Source: Alkaliphilus sp.
GTDB taxonomy: Bacteria > Bacillota > Clostridia > Peptostreptococcales > Thermotaleaceae
NCBI GenBank assembly: GCA_018335765.1
Contig: JAGXRU010000090.1
Span: forward strand, 1-8,642
Length of the DNA stretch: 8,642 nucleotides
Reading direction: 5' to 3'
The notes below the pieces were generated by a model. That model was given only the letters and a program-made list of their open reading frames with translations, made no database searches and was not told the DNA's origin. The translations under genes and the position numbers were made by a program. Positions 1-8,442 of the stretch are shown piece by piece (position 1 is the stretch's first letter; each line of letters opens with the position of its first letter).

Positions 1-3000
1 AAAGGAAATAGAAAAGTTGAACAAAAAGTATTCTGATGGAAGAAATATTTTCTATTTTTTTCATAGAGAAAGGAAATATTGCGAAAAACAGAATAGGTGG
101 ATGGGTTGGGAGAGAAAAAGAGGAGCCTTAGTTGAGTTTAATGATTTGATACTAGGTTTGAAAAATACATCCTACACAATTATTTCTAGTGACATTTCAG
201 ACTTAAAAAAAACTAAGTACATTATCACAATTGATGCAGATACAATCCTTCCTATTGACACTGCAAAGGAACTGATAGGAACTATTGCACATCCGTTGAA
301 CAAAGCTGTTATCAATGATGAAAAAGGGATTGTTGAGGAAGGGTATGGGTTGATACAACCGAGAATTAGCATTAGCCTTGAGAGTTCAAATAAATCTTAC
401 TTTACAAGAATTTCAGCTAGACAGGGAGGACTTGATCCGTATACATCTGCATTTTCTGATATTTATCAGGACTTGTTTGGAGAGGGAATATTTACAGGAA
501 AAGGTATTTATGATATCAAAGTATTTCAAAAAATATTAAGGGATGCCATACCTGAGAACACTGTGTTAAGCCATGACATGCTTGAAGGAAGCTATATTAG
601 AACAGGGCTTGCCAGTGATATTGAGCTTATAGATGGTTATCCTTCAAAATATATTTCTTTTATAATGAGGCAGCATAGATGGGTACGAGGTGATTGGCAG
701 TTGATAAAATGGCTATCTCCTTTCATTCGTAATAGGTATAATGAAGAAGTCAGGAATCCTCTTTCTGCATTATCTAAATGGAAAATATTGGACAACCTAA
801 GGAGAAGTCTTGTATCTGTAAGTATAATGTTTCTTTTAGCACTTGGATTAATTTTGTTACCTGGGAAAACCGTTGTATGGGTTGGATTTGGGGTTTTGAC
901 AATTTGTTTTCCTCTTTGCATGAGCTTTGTGAATTATATAAGTTTAAGATACTACAGGCTAGTTAGAGAAGAATTAAATGTAAACTTGATTGCTGGATTG
1001 GGTGAAGTCTTTTATCAAGCATTGTTGAATTTAATATTTCTACCTTACAATGCGTATATTATGGCAGATGCCATAGCAAGAACTTTATACAGAGTATATA
1101 TTTCTAAAATAAATATGCTTGAATGGGTAACTGCTGCTGATATGGAAAGGAATCTAAAAAATGATTTGTGGAGCTGTATTAAAAGCATGAGAATTGTAGT
1201 ATACATGAGCATTATAATTTGTGTGCTTGTATTTTGGACTAACTTAACTAATTTCTTATGGTCACTACCCCTCGTAATGATATGGCTTACATCCCCTTAT
1301 GTAGCCTTTTATATAAGTGGAGAAGTTATTAAAAAAATAGAATTAATAGATGAGCAAGATGCTCGTTTATTAAAAAAGATAGCAAGGAAAACTTGGGCTT
1401 TTTATGAAGACTTCGCCGTAGAAAAGAATAATTTTCTTCCACCAGATAATTACCAGGTATATCCACCCAATGGAGAGGCTCATCGAACTTCACCTACAAA
1501 TATCGGATTTCTTTTGATGTCTATTTTAACTGCAAGAGATTTTGGCTATATATCGATAACACAAACGATTGATAAGATAGAAAAGATAATCTCGACAATT
1601 GAAAGGATGGAAACATGGAAAGGACATCTTTATAATTGGTATGACACCAGAACACTTGAAGTATTAAGACCATTTTACATATCAAGCGTTGATAGCGGAA
1701 ATTTCATAGCATATTCAATAGCTGTTAAGGAAGGGTTATCAGAGTATGTTCATAAACCTGTAATAGATATTAATGTATTACAGGGCTTGAAAGATACAAT
1801 AGAAATAATGGAAGATAATTATAAATTAGAAGCACAGTACATCAATGAAATGATCAAAGGCGGAAAAATCTCATTCACGGATTGGGTTATTTTGCTTGAA
1901 GCTTTATCGATGGGTCAGTTCGGAAAAATTGAATCAAATTCGAAAATTAACGAAATGGTAGTTAATTTCAAAAGTGAGATTGAACATTTGTTTCCACAAG
2001 AAGAAATTTTAAGCAGTCTAAAAATATTTATTGATAAAGACTATGAAAAACACAAAGAATTAAAGCACCATTTTGAAGAACTTCAAGGAAACATCACACT
2101 TGTAGGATTAATGAACCTTTATAATAATATAATTCATGATATTGATAAATTAATCAATACAATAAATAGTGATGAAGAAGATAATGAGTATATTGTAAAA
2201 ATTAAAACTGGGATCATTGAGTCACAAAGTAAGGTTGGAATCTTCCTAGAACAAATAGATGATTTGATAAATAGGATAAATCAAATCATTGATGCTGCAC
2301 AGTTTATTCATTTATATGATTCTAAGAAAAACTTGTTTTCAATTGGATACGATGTGGAAAAAGATATTCTTACAAATACCTATTATGATTTATTGGCATC
2401 GGAAGCCAGAACAACAAGTTATTTGGCAGTAGCACGCAGAGAAATACCAAAAAAACATTGGTTCAAATTAGGGAGAGCCTTGTCTGTAATCAATGGATGC
2501 CGTGGTCTTGTTTCGTGGACTGGAACAATGTTTGAATACTTTATGCCAAATATTATTATGAAAAATTTTGATAATACGCTCATGAATGAAAGTTATGGCA
2601 CTGTTATAAAAGCACAAAAGATATATGGAGATAAGAGAAATGTACCTTGGGGAGTCTCTGAATCAGGATATTTTGCATTTGACATGGTATTAAATTATCA
2701 ATATAAGGCTTTTGGAGTACCAGATTTAGGGCTAAAAAGGGGTCTTATTGATGATATGGTTGTTTCTCCATATTCTACAATTCTAGCACTTCCCTTTGAT
2801 AAAATGGGGGCCATAGAGAATTTAAAAAAGCTCTTAGCAGATGGACTTGAAGGTGATTACGGACTTTATGAAGCGGTGGATTATACCTTGAAAAGACTGT
2901 ATCCTGGTAAAAAAAAGGAAATCATTCAGAGTTTTATGGCACATCATCAAGGAATAATTTTGACTGTGCTGAACAATTTTTTTCATGGAGATATTATGCA

Positions 3001-6000
3001 AAAGAGATTTCATGCTGATCCACGGATAAAAGTCGGAGAAATTCTGCTTCAAGAAAAGGTTCCTTTAAGAGTAATTATTGCAAAAGAATATAAGGAAAAT
3101 ATTGAACCTTTGAAAGATGTTGACAGAAGGATAAATAAAGTTGTAAGAAATTACGGAATCCCTGATGAAATTGTTCCAAAATGCCACTTGCTGTCCAACG
3201 GAAGGTATACTGTCATGGTGACTAATGGAGGAAGTGGATACAGTAAAATTGAAGATACACAGATTACAAGATGGAGAGAAGACAGAATTAGCGGAAAATA
3301 TGGGACATATATTTTTATTCATAATATAACAACAGATGAGGTTTGGTCAACATCATATGAGCCAATAGACAAAGAGCCTGATGGATACAAAGTGTCTTTT
3401 GCACAGCATAAAGCTGAATTTTTAAGAATAGATGAGAGTATTACTACTCATACAGAAATTGTTGTATCAACTGAAGACGATGTGGAAATCAGGAGAGTTA
3501 CACTTGCAAATCATGGAAGCGAGCCAGTTCTTCTGGAATTAACGAGTTATTTTGAGACGGTGATTGGATCACAGTCAGGAGATATTGCCCATCCGGCATT
3601 TAATAATCTATTCATCAGTACGGAGTTGGTTTCTGAATATGACTGTTTAATCGCTACACGCAGACCTAGAGAAGCCCAGCAAGTAAGCCAATTGGTGTTT
3701 CACACTGTAAATGTAGAAGGAGAAATTGTAGGAGGATTGCAATTTGAAACAAATAGGGGGAACTTCATAGGCAGAGGAAGAACCATCTCAAATTCCATCG
3801 CAATTACTCAACCACTTACAAATACAGTAGGGATTGTTCTTGATCCAATCATGAGCTTAAGAAGAAAAATCAAAATAGAATCAGGCAAGACTGCTGTTGT
3901 ATCCTATATTACAGGCATTTCAGATAATAGAGAGAAAGCTATTAAATTAGCTAAAAAATATCGTGAGCATGCTACGGTACTTAGAACGTTTCAATTAGCT
4001 ATTACAAGAAGTGAAGTTGAAGCAGCCTATCTTAATTTAAAGGTAGAGGAAATAATGACATATCAAGATATGATTTCGCTTATTGTATACTTAAGCCCAC
4101 TTAGAAGAAAAGATGAGAAAATATTGATAAAAAATTGCAAAGGTCAATCAGGTCTTTGGATTTATGGAATATCTGGAGATCTTCCAATAGTGCTTGTAAG
4201 CATTAGGAGGTCAGAGGATATAGATATTATTCGCAAATTGCTAAAAGCACATGAATATTGGAGAACTAAAGGACTAAACGTAGATCTGGTAATATTAAAT
4301 CAGGATGAGAACAACTATTTTCAACCATTAAGGATGTTGATAAATGATGTTGTTGTGGGAAGTAATGGAAATCACATGATAGACAAATCTGGCGGGATTT
4401 TCATTCGAAATGCGAATATAATGCCAGAAGAGGATTTGGTATTGTTATATACTGCAGCAAGGATTGTATTAAAAGGTGAAGGTGAATCAATTCAAAGACA
4501 AATTGAATTAAATAATTATCAAGTTGCGGTACCGGAAGAAAAAAAATTTGATGAGAAACATTTTACTTATATTTGCAATGACGAGCCACTAGATACAGAA
4601 TATTTTAATGGCTATGGAGGTTTTAGCAAGGATGGAAAGGAGTATATTATTAGACTGAAAGAAAATATGCAAACGCCAGCGCCCTGGATAAATGTTATTG
4701 CTAACAATAAATTTGGTTTTCAGATATCGGAGAATGGGTCTGGATATACGTGGTCTGAAAACAGTAGAGAAAATAAGTTAACTTCATGGTCTAATGACTC
4801 TGTATCCGATACACCAGGAGAGGTCATTTATATAACAGACCAAGAAACTGGAGAATCATGGTCTATAACTCCGTTGCCAATACGAGAAGAAGAAAGTTAT
4901 ACAATACGACATGGCCTAGGATATTCTATTTTTGAGCACAATAGTCATGGTATTAAACAGGAGCTTATCATGTTTGTGCCTGCAAAAGAATCGGTGAAAG
5001 TCAATTTTGTCAAATTAAGAAATATTTCTAATGGTACAAGAAAGTTGACCATTACCTATTATATAAGACCAGTACTGGGAGTGAATGAACAACTTACAAA
5101 ACAATTTATTACTACTGAGATGGATATAGGTAAAGATGTAATACTAGTTAAAAACTCTTTTAATTCTGACTTTCCAGGAAGATTAGCATTTGTGGGATCA
5201 TCAGAAAAAATTATATCTTATACCTGTGATCACACGGAGTTTTTGGGAATTAATGGGGATTTGAGCAATCCAATAGCTTTAAAAGGATCGCATCTTACAA
5301 ATACAGCAGGGGCAGGCTATGATCCTTGCGTATGCATTCAGACTGAAATCGAGATAAAGGAAAATGAAGAAAAAGAATTAATATTCTTATTTGGACAAGT
5401 TAAAAAAGCAGAGGAAATTGGGGCAGTTGTTGATGAATATAAAGATGTGAAAAATTGTAAAGCGGCATTTGAAAGTGTAAAAAGCTATTGGACGGGCTTA
5501 CTTGGAATTGTACAAGTGAAAACTCCGGATTTATCAATGGATCTCATGTTAAACCATTGGCTAATGTATCAAACAATAGCTTGCAGAGTTTGGGCTAGAT
5601 CAGCCTTTTATCAATCTGGGGGAGCCTATGGATATAGAGATCAATTACAAGATACAATGAATTCTGTTGTTATTTTCCCTGAAGCTACAAGAAAGCAAAT
5701 TTTGACTCATTGTGCTCATCAATACCTAGAAGGAGATGTCCAGCACTGGTGGCATCCAGGAGCTGGATACAAAGGTATACGAACAAAATTTTCAGATGAT
5801 TTAGTTTGGCTACCTTTTGTGACAGCTGAATATATTAATAGCACAGGAGATTTTGAAATATTGAAGGAAGAAATTCATTTTCTCGAAGATGCGTTATTAA
5901 GAGAAGACGAGGACGAAAGATATGGCATACCGAGAATATCCGGAGAGAAGTCTTCTGTATATGACCATTGTATCAGAGCTATTGAAAAATCATTGCAATT

Positions 6001-7000
6001 TGGAGGACACAAGATACCTCTTATGGGTTCGGGTGATTGGAATGATGGAATGAATACAGTAGGAAATAAAGGCAAAGGAGAGAGTGTTTGGTTAGCTTGG
6101 TTTATTTATTCTACCTTAGTGAATTTTGCACCTATATGTAAAGAAATGAATGATCCCCAAAAAGAAGAAAGATATCTAGAAATTGCTGAAAAAATTGCGT
6201 TGGCGGTGGAGGAAAATGCATGGGATGGTGCTTGGTATATTAGGGCATTTTATGATGACGGCAGACCATTAGGCTCCTCAAAAAATACGGAATGTATCAT
6301 TGATTCACTTGCTCAATCTTGGGCGATTATTTCAAATGGTGCAAGAGAGAGCAGAGCAAAAGAAGCGATGAAGTCAGTGGAGCAGTATCTTATCAAAAAA
6401 GAGGAAGGCTTAATACAGCTCTTTACACCACCCTTTGACAAAAGTGATCAAAGTCCAGGATATATAAAAGGTTATGTACCAGGAGTGAGGGAAAACGGTG
6501 GCCAGTATACCCATGCAGCAACATGGGTTGTCAAGGCATTTGCTATTATGGACGAAGGGGGTAAGGCTTGGGAGTTATTTCATCTTATAAATCCGATCAA
6601 TCACACTAGAACACCAATAGAATGTGCTACATATAAAGTGGAGCCATACGTTATGGCAGCGGATGTGTATGCTGTCAATCCACATGTAGGCAGGGGGGGA
6701 TGGACTTGGTATACTGGTGCCGCAGGATGGATGTATAAGGTTGGGCTAGAAGATATTTTAGGATTCAAGAAACAGGGAAATCAATTGACAATAGACCCTT
6801 GTATTCCTCATGATTGGCCAGAATATAGCATAAATTATAAATATGTTGATACAAGCTACGAGATTGTCGTAAAAAACCCAAATCATGGAAGTAGTAAAGT
6901 GAAGTGTTTGATTTTAGATAGTAAAGAAGTTGAAGGAAAGCGAATTTTATTAGTAAATGATAAAAATCAACACAAAGTAGAGATCATATTAGGTGATTAG
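1..7000 (+). CDS. ndvB: Cyclic beta-1,2-glucan synthase (GT84-GH189-GH94), 5'-partial
   Basis: Inner-membrane enzyme that polymerises UDP-glucose into beta-1,2-glucan, cyclises it and trims it by phosphorolysis; symbol given by homology. Residues are numbered from the TTG at 17, which is not the start: five codons upstream (from position 2) stay open to the edge. The family is about 2,700-2,900 aa, so roughly 500 residues are missing. Seen: WMGWERKRG (28-36), DAD (73-75), HD (186-187) and QHRWVRGDW (219-227) of the GT84 domain; hydrophobic segments at about 265-282, 286-308, 393-409 and 412-434; a cyclization domain at about 460-1000 with YNWYD (539-543), SEARTTSY (795-802), SESGY (881-885), GLYEAVDY (949-956) and MAHHQG (974-979). 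The GH94 region follows, with sandwich repeats from about 1055 and 1530, GQSGLW (1376-1381), YRDQLQD (1873-1879), GDWNDG (2006-2011, expected catalytic Asp), QYTH (2163-2166) and YTGAAGW (2232-2238). All three activities look intact. No frameshift seen; stop TAG. Confidence 0.95.
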   Translation, partial: KEIEKLNKKYSDGRNIFYFFHRERKYCEKQNRWMGWERKRGALVEFNDLILGLKNTSYTIISSDISDLKKTKYIITIDADTILPIDTAKELIGTIAHPLNKAVINDEKGIVEEGYGLIQPRISISLESSNKSYFTRISARQGGLDPYTSAFSDIYQDLFGEGIFTGKGIYDIKVFQKILRDAIPENTVLSHDMLEGSYIRTGLASDIELIDGYPSKYISFIMRQHRWVRGDWQLIKWLSPFIRNRYNEEVRNPLSALSKWKILDNLRRSLVSVSIMFLLALGLILLPGKTVVWVGFGVLTICFPLCMSFVNYISLRYYRLVREELNVNLIAGLGEVFYQALLNLIFLPYNAYIMADAIARTLYRVYISKINMLEWVTAADMERNLKNDLWSCIKSMRIVVYMSIIICVLVFWTNLTNFLWSLPLVMIWLTSPYVAFYISGEVIKKIELIDEQDARLLKKIARKTWAFYEDFAVEKNNFLPPDNYQVYPPNGEAHRTSPTNIGFLLMSILTARDFGYISITQTIDKIEKIISTIERMETWKGHLYNWYDTRTLEVLRPFYISSVDSGNFIAYSIAVKEGLSEYVHKPVIDINVLQGLKDTIEIMEDNYKLEAQYINEMIKGGKISFTDWVILLEALSMGQFGKIESNSKINEMVVNFKSEIEHLFPQEEILSSLKIFIDKDYEKHKELKHHFEELQGNITLVGLMNLYNNIIHDIDKLINTINSDEEDNEYIVKIKTGIIESQSKVGIFLEQIDDLINRINQIIDAAQFIHLYDSKKNLFSIGYDVEKDILTNTYYDLLASEARTTSYLAVARREIPKKHWFKLGRALSVINGCRGLVSWTGTMFEYFMPNIIMKNFDNTLMNESYGTVIKAQKIYGDKRNVPWGVSESGYFAFDMVLNYQYKAFGVPDLGLKRGLIDDMVVSPYSTILALPFDKMGAIENLKKLLADGLEGDYGLYEAVDYTLKRLYPGKKKEIIQSFMAHHQGIILTVLNNFFHGDIMQKRFHADPRIKVGEILLQEKVPLRVIIAKEYKENIEPLKDVDRRINKVVRNYGIPDEIVPKCHLLSNGRYTVMVTNGGSGYSKIEDTQITRWREDRISGKYGTYIFIHNITTDEVWSTSYEPIDKEPDGYKVSFAQHKAEFLRIDESITTHTEIVVSTEDDVEIRRVTLANHGSEPVLLELTSYFETVIGSQSGDIAHPAFNNLFISTELVSEYDCLIATRRPREAQQVSQLVFHTVNVEGEIVGGLQFETNRGNFIGRGRTISNSIAITQPLTNTVGIVLDPIMSLRRKIKIESGKTAVVSYITGISDNREKAIKLAKKYREHATVLRTFQLAITRSEVEAAYLNLKVEEIMTYQDMISLIVYLSPLRRKDEKILIKNCKGQSGLWIYGISGDLPIVLVSIRRSEDIDIIRKLLKAHEYWRTKGLNVDLVILNQDENNYFQPLRMLINDVVVGSNGNHMIDKSGGIFIRNANIMPEEDLVLLYTAARIVLKGEGESIQRQIELNNYQVAVPEEKKFDEKHFTYICNDEPLDTEYFNGYGGFSKDGKEYIIRLKENMQTPAPWINVIANNKFGFQISENGSGYTWSENSRENKLTSWSNDSVSDTPGEVIYITDQETGESWSITPLPIREEESYTIRHGLGYSIFEHNSHGIKQELIMFVPAKESVKVNFVKLRNISNGTRKLTITYYIRPVLGVNEQLTKQFITTEMDIGKDVILVKNSFNSDFPGRLAFVGSSEKIISYTCDHTEFLGINGDLSNPIALKGSHLTNTAGAGYDPCVCIQTEIEIKENEEKELIFLFGQVKKAEEIGAVVDEYKDVKNCKAAFESVKSYWTGLLGIVQVKTPDLSMDLMLNHWLMYQTIACRVWARSAFYQSGGAYGYRDQLQDTMNSVVIFPEATRKQILTHCAHQYLEGDVQHWWHPGAGYKGIRTKFSDDLVWLPFVTAEYINSTGDFEILKEEIHFLEDALLREDEDERYGIPRISGEKSSVYDHCIRAIEKSLQFGGHKIPLMGSGDWNDGMNTVGNKGKGESVWLAWFIYSTLVNFAPICKEMNDPQKEERYLEIAEKIALAVEENAWDGAWYIRAFYDDGRPLGSSKNTECIIDSLAQSWAIISNGARESRAKEAMKSVEQYLIKKEEGLIQLFTPPFDKSDQSPGYIKGYVPGVRENGGQYTHAATWVVKAFAIMDEGGKAWELFHLINPINHTRTPIECATYKVEPYVMAADVYAVNPHVGRGGWTWYTGAAGWMYKVGLEDILGFKKQGNQLTIDPCIPHDWPEYSINYKYVDTSYEIVVKNPNHGSSKVKCLILDSKEVEGKRILLVNDKNQHKVEIILGD

Positions 7001-7019
7001 TAAACCCTAAATAATAATA

Positions 7020-7049
7020 TTGTGGAAAAAACAAGATAGATGTTATAAT
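7020..7049 (+). promoter_or_regulatory. Predicted sigma-A promoter for the MFS gene (extended -10)
   Basis: A perfect TATAAT lies at 7044-7049, preceded by TGT at 7041-7043, which makes an extended -10 (TGn). The best -35 is TTGTGG at 7020-7025, matching only the TTG of TTGACA, with an 18-bp spacer. An extended -10 is known to tolerate a poor -35. Transcription would start near 7056, leaving a leader of about 39 nt. The promoter sits between the glucan synthase stop and the MFS start and suggests the transporter is transcribed separately. Confidence 0.6.
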
Positions 7050-7098
7050 GAATACTGTGAATGAACGCAACCCATTGCGGAGTGGAGCTGGTATATGA
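7048..7098 (+). CDS. Possible 16-codon leader ORF overlapping the MFS start
   Basis: An ATG at 7048 opens a 16-codon frame, MNTVNERNPLRSGAGI. Its TGA at 7096-7098 overlaps the ATG (7095-7097) of the transporter in an ATGA junction, a layout typical of translational coupling. A problem is that its ATG overlaps the predicted -10, so a transcript from that promoter would lack it; only a GTG at 7057 in the same frame would remain, close to the 5' end. Read-through from the upstream gene could include the whole ORF. No clear Shine-Dalgarno precedes it. A second short frame from ATG 7061 runs across the junction (MNATHCGVELVYESSRQYR, ending at 7120). I do not recognise either peptide, and both may be chance. 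Confidence 0.2.
   Translation: MNTVNERNPLRSGAGI
7066..7087 (+). promoter_or_regulatory. GC-rich leader with alternative hairpins over the ribosome-binding site
   Basis: Two small stems compete. Stem A pairs CGCAA (7066-7070) with TTGCG (7075-7079) around a 4-nt loop. Stem B pairs CCATT (7072-7076) with AGTGG (7081-7085), including one G-T pair, around the loop GCGG. Both need bases 7075-7076, so they exclude each other. Stem B would cover part of the Shine-Dalgarno GGAG (7084-7087), which lies 7 nt before the ATG at 7095. By hand count, 16 of the 25 bases at 7066-7090 are G or C, well above the surroundings. The pairing is visible in the sequence; a regulatory role is inferred, and the stems are short. 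Confidence 0.3.
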
Positions 7099-8330
7099 AA
7101 GTAGCAGACAATATAGATAAATTTTCAACTTGGAAAACACAAGTAATTTTGTTTATTTCTAGCCAATCCATCTCTCTATTTGGGTCATCATTAGTCCAAT
7201 TCGCAATAATTTGGCATATAGCTAGATACACTAACTCAGGTATAATGATAACTATATCAACTATTTGTTCATTTTTGCCACAATTATTTATTTCGTTATT
7301 TGCTGGTGTTTGGGCGGATAGATATAATCGCAAGATTTTGATAATATTATCGGATGCACTAATAGCAATCGCTACTTTGATTCTAGCTATTATACTTTTG
7401 ATGGGACATAATAATATCTGGATATTGTTTTTGGTTTCGGCTGTGCGATCACTTGGCACGGGAGTACAAATGCCAGCTGTAAATGCATTAATTCCTCAAA
7501 TTGTTCCTGAAGAACAACTCATGAGAGTAAATGGAATTAATAGCACAATTCAATCCCTGATATTTCTTATATCTCCTGTTGTGAGTGGCACAATACTTAC
7601 TTATGGTACCCTTGAATCCATATTGTTTATTGATGTTATTACAGCTACCGTAGCAATATTAACAATACTTACAATGCGTGTCTCTATCCATAGAAAAGCT
7701 ACTGAAAAACAAGAAACTGATTATTTTTATGATTTGAAAGAAGGGCTTAAATACTCATTTAATAGTTCATTTATCAAAAATCTAATCATTTTTTATGCGA
7801 TATTCACCTTTCTAATAGTACCGGCAGTATTTCTTAATGTTCTAATGGTAACACGTACATTCGGTGATGAGTATTGGAAGCTTACGGCAAATGAAATGGC
7901 TTTTTCTGCTGGGTCAATATTTGGAGGGGCACTTATGGCAACTTGGGGTGGATTGAAAAATCGTGTAGTAATGATTGCTTTAGGTTGCTGCGCTTTCGGT
8001 GTTCTAACTGTAGCTGTTGGCATTACAAAAATATTTTATGTTTATCTGGGTATCATGGTGTTGACAGGAATGACTATGCCATTTTTTAATACTCCTAGTA
8101 TGGTTTTGCTTCAAGAAAAGGTAGAGCCTGATATGCAAGGCAGAGTATTTAGTTTTGTTCAGATTGTATGGTCTGCTACAATGCCACTCGGCATGATGGT
8201 TTTTGGACCATTGGCTGATATTGTAAAGATAGAGAATTTGATGATTATTACCGGAGTATTACTATTTTTCCTAGGCATTAGTATTTTTTATAATGAGGGT
8301 TTTATTAAAGAAGGAATTAAACACCACTGA
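7095..8330 (+). CDS. MFS efflux transporter, MefA-like (DHA3) family
   Basis: A 411-residue membrane protein, the usual length for a 12-segment proton-driven major facilitator exporter. The start is supported by GGAG 7 nt upstream, and the N-terminus (FSTWKTQVILFISSQSISLFGSSLVQFAIIWHI, split here as FSTWKTQVILF then ISSQSISLFG onward) follows the pattern of macrolide-efflux-type proteins. Motif A, GVWADRYNRK, is at residues 71-80 between segments 2 and 3, with the conserved Asp75, Arg76 and Arg79. RSLGTGVQMPAVNALIPQIVPEEQL (starting at 118) and SPVVSG (160-165) are typical of the MefA/MFS_3 group. A soluble central loop lies at about 197-228, and QGRVFS (348-353) precedes the last segments. 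Hydrophobic stretches fill both halves evenly. The substrate cannot be read from sequence: a macrolide or other drug, or an endogenous compound, are all possible. It has its own promoter and leader, so a functional link to the glucan synthase is not indicated. Confidence 0.88.
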   Translation: MKVADNIDKFSTWKTQVILFISSQSISLFGSSLVQFAIIWHIARYTNSGIMITISTICSFLPQLFISLFAGVWADRYNRKILIILSDALIAIATLILAIILLMGHNNIWILFLVSAVRSLGTGVQMPAVNALIPQIVPEEQLMRVNGINSTIQSLIFLISPVVSGTILTYGTLESILFIDVITATVAILTILTMRVSIHRKATEKQETDYFYDLKEGLKYSFNSSFIKNLIIFYAIFTFLIVPAVFLNVLMVTRTFGDEYWKLTANEMAFSAGSIFGGALMATWGGLKNRVVMIALGCCAFGVLTVAVGITKIFYVYLGIMVLTGMTMPFFNTPSMVLLQEKVEPDMQGRVFSFVQIVWSATMPLGMMVFGPLADIVKIENLMIITGVLLFFLGISIFYNEGFIKEGIKHH

Positions 8331-8342
8331 TGTTAATAATGT

Positions 8343-8374
8343 GAACTTCGAACTATTCAAATAATAAAACGTTC
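8343..8374 (+). promoter_or_regulatory. PurR-like operator (GAAC-N24-GTTC) upstream of purK
   Basis: GAAC at 8343-8346 and GTTC at 8371-8374 are separated by exactly 24 nt, which matches the spacing I recall for Bacillus-type PurR operators (GAAC-N24-GTTC). An overlapping second copy, CGAAC at 8349-8353, fits the PurBox consensus AWWWCGAACRWT better (10 of 12 for 8345-8356). The inverted arm at 8368-8379 also matches 10 of 12. The site lies about 40 bp upstream of the predicted -35, where PurR operators of purine genes commonly sit. The motif and its position before a purine gene are seen; binding by a PurR protein is inferred. Confidence 0.5.
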
Positions 8375-8379
8375 GTGTG

Positions 8380-8391
8380 GAATCGAACAAT
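8380..8391 (+). promoter_or_regulatory. Additional PurBox-like element
   Basis: GAATCGAACAAT matches the Bacillus PurBox consensus AWWWCGAACRWT at 11 of 12 positions, the best single match in the gap. Its CGAAC (8384-8388) forms a 5-bp inverted repeat with the GTTCG at 8371-8375 around an 8-nt loop. It may extend the operator to a third half-site or let a second repressor dimer bind. Confidence 0.4.
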
Positions 8392-8413
8392 ATTGATCAA
8401 AAATCATGAAGCA

Positions 8414-8442
8414 TTGCCACAAAATGACACTTGTGATAAAAT
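8414..8442 (+). promoter_or_regulatory. Predicted sigma-A promoter for purK
   Basis: A -35 TTGCCA (8414-8419, 5 of 6) and a -10 TAAAAT (8437-8442, 5 of 6) are separated by the ideal 17 bp, and TGA at 8434-8436 makes the -10 extended. Transcription would start near 8449 and leave a leader of about 50 nt, too short for a purine riboswitch. The spacer contains a CACAA/TTGTG inverted repeat (8418-8422 and 8431-8435) that could be a second operator overlapping the promoter. Confidence 0.65.

Noticed and set aside
17..19. TTG as the start codon of the glucan synthase
   Set aside because: The frame is open to the left edge, no Shine-Dalgarno is in view at the right distance, and homologues carry about 500 more N-terminal residues including the rest of the GT84 region. 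The TTG encodes an internal leucine.
2909..2916. Run of eight A (AAA AAA AAG context), possible programmed -1 frameshift
   Set aside because: The protein continues in the original frame with full family similarity on both sides, and I see no Shine-Dalgarno-like stimulator or stable hairpin beside it. The same holds for the A-run at 4539-4546 and the seven-G run at 6693-6699.
2834..3322. Two - strand open frames (72 and 85 codons) inside the glucan synthase
   Set aside because: They overlap strongly conserved coding sequence (GLYEAVDY, MAHHQG, and the start of the GH94 sandwich) and have no family features, so they are shadows.
7001..7043. Intrinsic terminator after the glucan synthase
   Set aside because: There is no GC-rich hairpin followed by a T-run here; the stretch is AT-rich without usable dyad symmetry. 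The same holds just after the MFS stop at 8330, where the only hairpin (8371-8388) lacks a following T-run.
7043..7459. 138-codon open frame on the - strand
   Set aside because: It lies antisense to the promoter and first third of the MFS gene, has no recognisable domain or ribosome-binding site, and is explained as a shadow of the coding frame.
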